In this document: positions 27,597 to 35,029 of the stretch, piece after piece
How positions within the stretch are numbered: the first letter of the stretch is position 1
Layout of the letters: every line of letters begins with the position of its first letter
Assembly (NCBI GenBank): GCA_019638525.1
Contig: JAHBTO010000002.1
Coordinates: 558,001-622,000 of the forward strand
Source of the DNA: Ferruginibacter sp.
GTDB taxonomy: Bacteria > Bacteroidota > Bacteroidia > Chitinophagales > Chitinophagaceae
Direction: 5' to 3'
DNA: 64,000 nt
Made by a program: the position numbers and the translations under genes
The notes under the pieces: generated by a model
What the model saw: the letters and a program-made list of their open reading frames with translations, nothing else
Told to the model about the DNA's origin: nothing
Databases searched by the model: none

Positions 27597-29072
27597 ATGA
27601 ACATCAAAACATTGTTTAGAAAAAAACCTATTGAAGCCTATAAAGAGGATATAAAGTCAAGTCAACTAAAAAGAACACTTGGGAAATGGGAACTTACTGC
27701 TATTGGAGTAGGTGCTGTAATTGGCGGAGGAATTTTTGTTTTAACAGGAGTAGCAGCCAACCAATATGCCGGACCTGCCTTAGCATTATCTTTTGTTTTG
27801 GCAGGGATAGGCTGTCTGCTTGCTGCATTTTGTTATGCGGAATTTGCAGCCATATTACCTGTTTCTGGTTCTGCTTATGCATATTCGTATGGAACAATAG
27901 GTGAATTTTTTGCATGGTTTATTGGCTGGAACCTCATCCTGGAATATATGATGGGGGCAACAACTGTTGCAGTGAGTTGGTCAAAGTATTTTGTAAAACT
28001 ACTTCACCTTTTAGGTATAAACAATTTACCATCGTGGTTAATCAACGATCCCATAACTGCAAAAGAAGAAGCGCTCAAGTTGGGTACAACTCCATCATCT
28101 TTTTCTGTCAATCTTCCTGCCGCATTAATTGTATGGGTTGTTACCTATATTCTTGTGCGTGGAATAAAAGAATCAGCTAAAACCAATAATATTATTGTTT
28201 CAATAAAAGTAGCTGCCGTTTTATTTGTTATTGTAGCAGGTATAGCCTATATCAATCCCGCTAATTGGCATCCGTTTATCCCAAAGCAAACTATTGATAG
28301 TTCAGGAGTGAGCCATTATGGTATTTCGGGAGTGATAACCGCAGCCGGACTTGTATTTTTTGCATTCATTGGGTTTGATGCAGTTTCTACACAATCACAA
28401 GAAGCGATTAACCCAACAAAGGATATTCCTTTTGCAATCATAACATCTTTAGTTGTTTGTACAATACTATACATTCTTGTTTCATTAACGATAACTGGAA
28501 TGGCCAAATACACAGGCTTAGATCTGGGAGCACCGGTAGCATCTGCCTTCAGTTCCGCAGGTCTTAGTTGGGCATCTCTTTTAATAACTATTGCTGCTGT
28601 TATAGGATTAATATCCGTAATGCTTGTAATGCTCTTATCGCAAACAAGAATTTTTCTTAATATGGCAAAAGATAGCTTATTACCAAAAAATATTTTTGCA
28701 ACAATTCACCCAAGATTCAAAACACCCTGGAAGAGTACTATTCTATTAGGGCTTATTTCGTCAATGGTTGCAGCGTTAACGCCAATTGAAAAAGCAACAA
28801 AGATGACAAGTATCGGCACTTTGTTTGCCTTTGCTATGATTTGTATTGCAGTTTTAATTCTGAGAAAAAAAGAACCTGATCTTTACAGGCCATTTAAAGT
28901 TAAAAACCTGACAGTTGTAGCAGTTTTAGGATTTTCATTCAATATACTACTAATGTTCAGCTTGGATAAATCAACCTGGTTACGCTTAATTGTGTGGAGC
29001 ATTGCAGGTATAGTAATCTACTTTTTGCATAGTGCTAAAAGAAGCAACCTGAATAACTTAAATAATGAATAA
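27597..29072 (+). CDS. APC superfamily amino acid permease
   Basis: The frame is open from 27507, inside the racemase gene, but the ATG at 27597 (MNIKTLFRKKP) is the sensible start and gives 491 aa. There are about 12 to 13 membrane helices. The first contains IGVGAVIGGGIFVLTG, the APC substrate-binding signature, and FFAFIGFDAVSTQSQEA is helix 6 of the cationic amino acid transporter/YfnA-like group. It imports amino acids by proton symport or exchange. Coupling to the racemase (16 bp) and to a GNAT (2 bp) suggests co-transcription. Confidence 0.93.
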   Translation: MNIKTLFRKKPIEAYKEDIKSSQLKRTLGKWELTAIGVGAVIGGGIFVLTGVAANQYAGPALALSFVLAGIGCLLAAFCYAEFAAILPVSGSAYAYSYGTIGEFFAWFIGWNLILEYMMGATTVAVSWSKYFVKLLHLLGINNLPSWLINDPITAKEEALKLGTTPSSFSVNLPAALIVWVVTYILVRGIKESAKTNNIIVSIKVAAVLFVIVAGIAYINPANWHPFIPKQTIDSSGVSHYGISGVITAAGLVFFAFIGFDAVSTQSQEAINPTKDIPFAIITSLVVCTILYILVSLTITGMAKYTGLDLGAPVASAFSSAGLSWASLLITIAAVIGLISVMLVMLLSQTRIFLNMAKDSLLPKNIFATIHPRFKTPWKSTILLGLISSMVAALTPIEKATKMTSIGTLFAFAMICIAVLILRKKEPDLYRPFKVKNLTVVAVLGFSFNILLMFSLDKSTWLRLIVWSIAGIVIYFLHSAKRSNLNNLNNE

Positions 29073-29074
29073 AC

Positions 29075-29587
29075 ATGAAATATGCAATTGCTAATGCAGA
29101 CAGAAATGACTTGTCAGTAATTTTTAACCTTTTTGAAAAGGCAATTCAATTTTTAAAATTAAATAAATATATCGGGTGGAATAGTTATGATAAAGCGTTT
29201 ATTCAATCAGATATAGAACAAGGGCGTTTATTTAAGATAACAATCGGAAATGAAATAGCCTGCATTTTCAGCGTTTGTTATAGCGATGCATTGATATGGC
29301 GTGAAATGGAAAAAGGCAATGCAATTTATTTGCATCGCATTGTATTGAACCGATATTTTGCAGGTGAAAAACTGTTCAGTAAAATTCTAGAATGGGCAAT
29401 ACAGTTTGCAAAAAACAATAATTTGCAATATATCCGTATGGACACCTGGGCAGACAATAAAAAGATTATTGATTACTACAAAAGTTATGGATTTTATTTC
29501 ATTGAAAATTACACAACATCCAACACTGAAGATTTACCGGTACAGCACCGAAACCTAAATGTAGCTTTATTGGAATTTGCTTTGTAA
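29075..29587 (+). CDS. GNAT family N-acetyltransferase
   Basis: 170 aa. Motif A is IYLHRIVLNRYFAGEKLFSKILEWAIQFAKNNN and motif B is YIRMDTWADNKKIIDYYKSYGFYFIENY, both standard GNAT features. The glycine-rich pyrophosphate loop is reduced (FAGEKLF), as in several Bacteroidota homologues. It starts 2 bp after the permease stop. The substrate is unknown. Confidence 0.88.
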   Translation: MKYAIANADRNDLSVIFNLFEKAIQFLKLNKYIGWNSYDKAFIQSDIEQGRLFKITIGNEIACIFSVCYSDALIWREMEKGNAIYLHRIVLNRYFAGEKLFSKILEWAIQFAKNNNLQYIRMDTWADNKKIIDYYKSYGFYFIENYTTSNTEDLPVQHRNLNVALLEFAL

Positions 29588-29641
29588 GGAAATTAATTTT
29601 CTGAATATTTATGTTTCTCATTAAAAATAATATGATTGAGT

Positions 29642-30235
29642 ATGAAATTTTAATTTGAAAACAATATAGTTTTAGAAAATGAGGGCTTATTATTAAATCC
29701 ACTTACTTTGGACGATATAGAAAACCTGTTAGATGTTGCAACTTCTGATAAAAAACTATTACAGTTTTCACCTAAACAAGTTTATACAAAAGCATTACTG
29801 ACAGAATATATAGAAAATGCGATTACCTTAAGAAACAATCAAACAAGGTATTCCTTCAGCATTTTTTCAAAAACAAATAATTGCTTTATAGGAAGTACTG
29901 CGTTTCTAAATATTTCCAATCCCGATGACAGGCTTGAAATAGGAGCAACATGGATCGGTAAAGAATTCCAGGGAAAAGGAATAAACACACAAAGCAAATA
30001 CCTTTTATTGCAATACGCATTTGATTCACTTCAAGCCCATAGAATAGAATTTAAAGCCGATGAACGAAATATGCAATCCAGAAAGGCAATTGAAAAAATT
30101 GGCGGAAAGTTTGAAGGCATTTTGAGAGAACATACTTTGATGTATGACGGATACAGAAGAAACACTATTTGCTACAGCATAATTAAAAGTGAATGGGCAA
30201 GCGTACAGGATAATCTTATTAAATTAATCAAGTAA
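29642..30235 (+). pseudogene. RimJ/RimL-type GNAT with an in-frame stop near its 5' end
   Basis: The body (from 29708, TTG start, 175 aa) is a clear GNAT of the RimJ/RimL type: EIGATWIGKEFQGKGINTQSKYLLLQYAF, HRIEFKADERNMQSRKAIEKIGGKFEG, then EHTLMYDGYRRNTICYSII. The homologous reading continues upstream without interruption as FENNIVLENEGLLLNPLTL to an ATG at 29642, but codon 4 (29651-29653) is TAA. Relatives normally begin with such an M-x-F-x-F-E stretch, so the original start has been cut off. The gene may still be read from a non-ATG codon such as TTG 29708, losing about 22 N-terminal residues including the first strand. Confidence 0.65.
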
Positions 30236-30289
30236 AAATATAGCTGTTGCACTTATAGCTTAAACATTGGTAAATTAAAAATTTCAAAA

Positions 30290-31216
30290 ATGGATAACTG
30301 TAGAATCTTCATAATTGGGGCTGGTGCAATAGGTAAAGCATTGGCAGTATTTCTAAAAAATGAAGATAAAGAGGTTATTCTTCTTCGGGGAAATATTGAT
30401 AACATAAAAGAAAGTTATCAGGAAATAGAGGTGGTAATCAATAACAAAAGAATCGTGCAGAATATTAGGACAGGTACTTTAAGTAGTTATCCAGAATTAA
30501 GAGGAATAGTTGTGTTAACCAATAAGTCTTTTGGGAATAAACAACTTGCAGAAAAATTGAAAGATAGAACAGGGACTTCGCCAATTGTTATTCTACAAAA
30601 CGGATTAAACACAGAATCCCCATTTATTGAAAAAGGGTTTATGAATATTTATCGGTGTGTTTTGTTTGCTTCATCACAGTATATTGAAAGCAATAAACTT
30701 CGCTTTAAACCTGCATCAGACTCCTTGATTGGTATTATAAGAGGTAATTATGAAAAATTAACTTCAGTTATCTCAGCCTTACAAAATCCGCACTTAATAT
30801 TTAGAGCAGAAGAAAATATACAACCAGTAATTTGGACTAAGGCTATTGCAAACAGTGTATTTAATTCCGTTTGTCCTCTGTTAGAAACAGATAATGGCAT
30901 TTTTTATCGTAACAACGATGCACTTAATATTGCAAAGAGGGTGATTTCTGAATGTACTAAAGTAGCTGCTTTACAGGGTATTTACCTTAGCGACGATAAA
31001 ATATTGGAAGTATTACTTTTAATAAGCAAATCCTCAGATGGACAACTGATTTCAACATATCAGGATATTTTAAATAAAAGGAAAACAGAAATTGAAACTT
31101 TCAATTTCGCTATTGCTGAAATTGCTAATCATTTTTATAAAGATAACCTAGTGATAGAAACCAAACTTTTAGGTGAATTGGTAAAATTAAAATCCGACTT
31201 ATCTCTAAACCAATAA
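30290..31216 (+). CDS. ketopantoate reductase family (ApbA/PanE-like) protein
   Basis: 308 aa. The N-terminal Rossmann domain has the NAD(P) motif IFIIGAGAIGKALAVFL (about 6-22). The C-terminal helical domain holds the probable catalytic lysine in VIWTKAIANSVFNSVCPLL. The overall length and layout match PanE (2-dehydropantoate 2-reductase). Sequence conservation beyond these motifs looks weak, so it may act on another 2-keto acid. It is the last gene of the island and is followed by about 235 bp of degenerate DNA before the HMA-AraC remnant. Confidence 0.82.
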   Translation: MDNCRIFIIGAGAIGKALAVFLKNEDKEVILLRGNIDNIKESYQEIEVVINNKRIVQNIRTGTLSSYPELRGIVVLTNKSFGNKQLAEKLKDRTGTSPIVILQNGLNTESPFIEKGFMNIYRCVLFASSQYIESNKLRFKPASDSLIGIIRGNYEKLTSVISALQNPHLIFRAEENIQPVIWTKAIANSVFNSVCPLLETDNGIFYRNNDALNIAKRVISECTKVAALQGIYLSDDKILEVLLLISKSSDGQLISTYQDILNKRKTEIETFNFAIAEIANHFYKDNLVIETKLLGELVKLKSDLSLNQ

Positions 31217-31592
31217 AATTTTCGTAGTCATTTTGGGAATTATAACATTTTATAAAAATCAAAGACATTGCCTGCTGAAGTTGGTATGCTTATCGTGTTG
31301 GAAATGGGATAAAACTCAGCAATAATATAGAGTATTTGGATGTTACCTCAAAACTCTACTGATTGGTGCTTTCCTAGCTCAATCGGCTGAAGTGAAATGT
31401 TCGGCCAGTCAGTTGCTCTATCATAGGGCAAACAGAAAAATTAGAGAATGACTTACCCCCAGCCATTTCAAAAATATTAAAGCCGATAAACGAAAACCGT
31501 TGGATAAAGTATAAATCTTACAAATCATTCTCTAAATACTGTAACAATCTCCCGGGGTGGAGTTGCCAATTTTGTATTCAAATTTTATTACA
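31217..31592. other. right junction of the accessory island, with gene remnant and copA leader
   Basis: About 375 bp. The proximal half has no readable gene. From about 31340 the DNA aligns loosely, with several indels, to the helix-turn-helix part of the HMA-AraC gene, becoming a clean match at 31452-31514. The final 78 bp (31515-31592) is the leader of the copper ATPase gene and contains GTAACAATCTC followed by GAGTTGCCAA, resembling intergenic inverted repeats elsewhere in the window. Confidence 0.55.
31452..31514 (+). pseudogene. 3' remnant of a second HMA-AraC regulator gene
   Basis: Translated in frame this gives LTPSHFKNIKADKRKPLDKV and a stop. The intact regulator (21413-21973) ends LTPSHFKQIGMEKRKPLDKV and a stop: 16 of 20 residues are the same and the ends coincide. 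A stop (TGA) lies immediately upstream in frame, and the preceding 100 bp matches only with insertions and deletions, so this copy is dead. It marks the former position of such a regulator directly before the copper ATPase gene. Confidence 0.85.
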
Positions 31593-34007
31593 ATGGCAAC
31601 TCAAAACAACGACACGGTTTTTATTCCTTTGGAAAATGTAGAAAGCGAACATTGCGCCCTGATAGTAGATAAAGGGCTTTCGCAGGTAAAAGGTGTACAA
31701 AGCCATAAAGTGGAACTCAACAACCACAGAGCGGTCATCACTGTTGATGATGATGCTTCTGTTGCCACTGCAGTGAAAGCTATCAAAGATTTAGGCTATG
31801 GCGTTACTACCATAAAAAAAACATTCCCTGTTTTGAACATGACCTGTGCTTCCTGTGCTGTGAGCGTAGAAAGTATAGTAAACAATACAAAGGGTGTAGT
31901 GGCCGCTGCCGTCAATTTTGCTACAGCTACATTGGTTGTGGAATATTTACCCAACATCACCAACCCCGAAGTTTTACAAAAAGCGGTACAGTCCATCGGG
32001 TATGATTTATTGCTGAATGATGACAACTCCCAACAGGGAACCCTGGAAGCCATCCACCAAAAAAAGTTCAGGCAGCTAAAACAAAAAACCATTTGGGCCA
32101 TCCTGCTTTCGCTACCGGTGGTACTGATAGGTATGTTTTTTATGCATATCCCTTATGCCAATGAAATCATGTGGGTATTTGCCACACCGGTTGTTCTTTG
32201 GCTGGGCAAAGATTTTTTTATCAATGCATGGAAGCAGGCCAGGCACCGCTCAGCCAATATGGACACCCTGGTGGCATTGAGTACCGGCATTGCATATTTG
32301 TTTAGTGTGTTCAATATGTTGTTTCCAAAGTTTTGGCATGCAAGAGGCCTGGAGGCACATGTATATTTTGAAGCGGCATCTGTAGTTATTGCATTTATCC
32401 TACTGGGAAAATTATTGGAAGAAAAAGCAAAGGGCAATACATCGTTGGCTATAAAAAAATTAATGGGCCTGCAGCCCAAAACAGTAACCTTACTGCTTCC
32501 TGATGGCAGTGAAAAACAAACGGCTATTAATGAAGTACAACCGGATGATATCATACTTGTAAAGCCCGGGGAAAAAATTGCGGTGGATGGTATGGTTTTA
32601 TCAGGTAATTCTTATGTGGATGAAAGTATGCTGAGTGGCGAACCGGTTCCGGTGTTAAAAAAACAAAATGAAAAAGTATTTGCCGGCACCATCAATCAAA
32701 AAGGAAGTTTCCGGTTTAAGGCGGTAAAAGTGGGTAAAAAAACCATGCTTGCACAAATTATTAAAATGGTGCAGGATGCACAGGGAAGTAAGGCGCCTGT
32801 ACAAAAACTGGTGGATAAAATTGCAGGCATCTTTGTTCCGGTTGTTATTGGCTTTGCATTGCTTACGTTTATCTTATGGCTACTGCTTGGTGGCAATAAT
32901 GGACTGGTGCAGGGTTTACTGGCAGCCATTACAGTTTTAGTAATAGCATGCCCCTGTGCATTGGGCCTGGCAACACCAACAGCCATCATGGTAGGCGTAG
33001 GCAAGGGTGCCGAAAAAGGTATATTGATAAAAGATGCTGAAAGTTTAGAACTGGCAAAAAAAGTAAATGCCATTGTGCTGGATAAAACCGGCACTATCAC
33101 CGAAGGCAAACCACAGGTAACCGGTATTCAATGGCTGAATAATGATGAAACAACAAAACAGATTTTATTCAGTTTAGAAAAACAATCGGAGCATCCGCTG
33201 GCAGAAGCTGTAACAAGTAATTTTCATCAGGAGTCAACTGTTGTATTGGAAAATTTTGAGAGCATAACAGGCAAAGGGGTAAGCGCTTTCTACAATCACC
33301 AAAAATATTTTGCCGGCAATAAAAAATTATTGGAAGAAAATACAATCAATTTTCCGGATGAGTTGCTGCGCCATGCAGATGAATGGAGTAAGGAGGCTAA
33401 AACGGTGATATGGTTTGCCAACAGTGAAAAAGCATTATCTGTTATAGCCATATCGGATAAGATAAAAGCAAGTGCAGCAAATGCCATTGCTGAGTTGCAG
33501 GCAATGAACATTGAGTTATACATGCTTACCGGTGACAATGATGCTACCGCAAAGGCCATTGCAAAACAAGTGGGCATTGGTCATTATGAAGCAGAAGTGT
33601 TGCCGCAACACAAAGCGAAATTTATCAAGCGCTTGCAACAGCAGGGTAAAATAGTAGCGATGGTGGGCGATGGCATTAATGACAGCACGGCACTGGCAAC
33701 AGCCGATGTAAGTATTGCCATGGGTAAGGGCAGTGATATTGCAATAGATGTAGCCAGGATGACCCTCATTTCTTCTGACCTTAAAAAAATAGCGGAGGCC
33801 ATTCGGTTATCCAAACAAACAGTTGCCACCATCAAACAAAATTTATTCTGGGCATTTATTTATAACCTCGTAGGCATTCCTGTTGCAGCAGGAATATTAT
33901 TTCCGATAAACGGTTTCATGCTCAACCCGATGATTGCCGGTGCGGCTATGGCATTGAGCAGTGTAAGTGTGGTGAGCAATAGCCTGAGGCTGAAGTGGAT
34001 GAAATAA
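31593..34007 (+). CDS. copA: Cu(I)-exporting P1B-type ATPase
   Basis: The start is placed at ATG 31593 (MATQNND) rather than an upstream in-frame start at 31557; this gives 804 aa. The first HMA-like domain (about 5-70) has lost its CxxC, leaving one Cys in SEHCALIV. The second keeps it (TCASC, C85/C88). The transport signature CPC is at 453-455, phosphorylated D497 in DKTGT, the HP dipeptide in SEHPLAEA, and TGDN and GDGIND are present. CPC together with the C-terminal MxxSS-type helix (ALSSVSVVSNSLRLKWMK) indicates Cu(I)/Ag(I) specificity. It pumps copper out of the cytoplasm. Small HMA, DUF3347 and multicopper oxidase genes follow on the same strand. Confidence 0.95.
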   Translation: MATQNNDTVFIPLENVESEHCALIVDKGLSQVKGVQSHKVELNNHRAVITVDDDASVATAVKAIKDLGYGVTTIKKTFPVLNMTCASCAVSVESIVNNTKGVVAAAVNFATATLVVEYLPNITNPEVLQKAVQSIGYDLLLNDDNSQQGTLEAIHQKKFRQLKQKTIWAILLSLPVVLIGMFFMHIPYANEIMWVFATPVVLWLGKDFFINAWKQARHRSANMDTLVALSTGIAYLFSVFNMLFPKFWHARGLEAHVYFEAASVVIAFILLGKLLEEKAKGNTSLAIKKLMGLQPKTVTLLLPDGSEKQTAINEVQPDDIILVKPGEKIAVDGMVLSGNSYVDESMLSGEPVPVLKKQNEKVFAGTINQKGSFRFKAVKVGKKTMLAQIIKMVQDAQGSKAPVQKLVDKIAGIFVPVVIGFALLTFILWLLLGGNNGLVQGLLAAITVLVIACPCALGLATPTAIMVGVGKGAEKGILIKDAESLELAKKVNAIVLDKTGTITEGKPQVTGIQWLNNDETTKQILFSLEKQSEHPLAEAVTSNFHQESTVVLENFESITGKGVSAFYNHQKYFAGNKKLLEENTINFPDELLRHADEWSKEAKTVIWFANSEKALSVIAISDKIKASAANAIAELQAMNIELYMLTGDNDATAKAIAKQVGIGHYEAEVLPQHKAKFIKRLQQQGKIVAMVGDGINDSTALATADVSIAMGKGSDIAIDVARMTLISSDLKKIAEAIRLSKQTVATIKQNLFWAFIYNLVGIPVAAGILFPINGFMLNPMIAGAAMALSSVSVVSNSLRLKWMK

Positions 34008-34106
34008 AATTTCCGACAGTTACTAAATATCACAAATTAAAACAGAAATTCTACAACAACCATCCACAGTGATTGCATCAACTTTGTACAACTAAAACAA
34101 ATAAAA

Positions 34107-34328
34107 ATGAATAATACAAAACTTCAGTTTAAAACAAATATTAATTGCAGCGGTTGTGTAGCTGCGGTAAAACCGGTATTGGATAATGCTGCGGGCATCT
34201 GCCATTGGTCGGTTGATACGGCCAATAAGGATAAAGTGCTTACAGTAGTTTCCAATGGCATCAGCCAGGAAGAGCTGATGCAAAAAGTAAAACAGGCCGG
34301 TTACAAAATAGAAACATTAAATGCATAA
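34107..34328 (+). CDS. small heavy-metal-associated (CopZ-like) protein
   Basis: 73 aa, one HMA domain of beta-alpha-beta-beta-alpha-beta type. The metal motif is CSGC (INCSGCVAAVKP) rather than the usual MxCxxC, with Asn before the first Cys. It ends QAGYKIETLNA. It lacks a signal peptide, so it is a cytoplasmic metal chaperone or buffer that would hand Cu(I) to the ATPase encoded 99 bp upstream. Confidence 0.9.
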   Translation: MNNTKLQFKTNINCSGCVAAVKPVLDNAAGICHWSVDTANKDKVLTVVSNGISQEELMQKVKQAGYKIETLNA

Positions 34329-34339
34329 AATTTAAAGCC

Positions 34340-34783
34340 ATGAAAAAATTATTTATTGCTATTGCCGGATTGTTATTGGTTGTAAATGCCGGTGCACAAA
34401 ACGCCGACAGTATTTTAAACCATTACATTAAATTAAAAGAAGCATTGGTAACAGCACATGCTTCACCGGCTACTACTTATGCAGGGCAATTAGCCAGCGC
34501 TATCAGGTCCACACCTGCATTTGCCGGGCAGGTTCACTTGCAAAAAGCTGCTGATAAGCTGGCTGCCTCTACAGCATTGGACCCACTGCGCAATGCGTTT
34601 AATGAACTCAGCACTTTACTATGGGATGCAGTAAAAGGAAACCAAACAGTGAGCAGGCCATTGTATTATCAATATTGCCCCATGAAAAAATCGTACTGGA
34701 TTAGTTTTGAAAAAACCATTCGTAACCCCTACTACGGTGCTGCAATGCTGAGTTGTGGCAAAGTAGTGGAAACAAAAGATTAA
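34340..34783 (+). CDS. DUF3347 domain protein, exported
   Basis: 147 aa. A signal peptide (about 1-19, VNAGAQ) precedes a DUF3347 domain. Characteristic parts are ILNHYIKLKEALVTA, LYYQYCPMKKSYWIS and NPYYGAAMLSCG, which keep the Cys and Met residues likely to bind copper (YCPM, SCG). The domain is common in Bacteroidota copper and silver efflux clusters and at the end of some CusB proteins. It is predicted to be a periplasmic copper-binding protein. It begins 11 bp after the CopZ-like gene. Confidence 0.88.
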   Translation: MKKLFIAIAGLLLVVNAGAQNADSILNHYIKLKEALVTAHASPATTYAGQLASAIRSTPAFAGQVHLQKAADKLAASTALDPLRNAFNELSTLLWDAVKGNQTVSRPLYYQYCPMKKSYWISFEKTIRNPYYGAAMLSCGKVVETKD

Positions 34784-34834
34784 TTTTAGAAAAGAAAAAT
34801 TTTGTTACCGGCTTTGGTTTTTCATAGCATCTTC

Positions 34835-34964
34835 GTTGCGACGCTCCGTTCATCTGCAGTGCAGATGGCAGCAAAGGAATGCCGGGCAGTGGTTTCAAAA
34901 AAATGATCAGCAGCGAACCATCGGTTGATCGGAGCCTGCCTACCGGACAGGCAGGCGTCGCAAC
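34835..34964. repeat. nested palindromic element between the DUF3347 and multicopper oxidase genes
   Basis: An outer inverted repeat joins GTTGCGACGCTCCG (34835-34848) to CGGAGC plus GTCGCAAC (34930-34935 and 34957-34964). The right arm is interrupted by a hairpin, GCCTGCCT/AGGCAGGC (34934-34956). A third hairpin, CATCTGCA/TGCAGATG with a 1-nt loop (34851-34867), lies inside. It fills most of the 246-bp gap and looks like a small non-coding mobile or REP-type repeat. It may add mRNA structure between the two copper genes. Confidence 0.6.
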
Positions 34965-35029
34965 AAAAGCTACATCAGGGCACTGCAGTTGGCTTACCCA
35001 AAAAAAATGGTGCAGCATAAATTAATGAT

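Noticed and set aside
23089..31216. Integron-like cassette array (GNATs, DinB, NTF2-like and PEBP genes in one direction)
   Set aside because: Gene gaps are mostly 2-40 bp, too short for attC sites, and no integrase lies nearby.
31365..31440. String resembling a tRNA D-arm (TAGCTCAATCGGCTGAAG)
   Set aside because: No acceptor stem or T-arm with GGTTCGA is present at the right distances, and the stretch aligns better with the decayed regulator gene.
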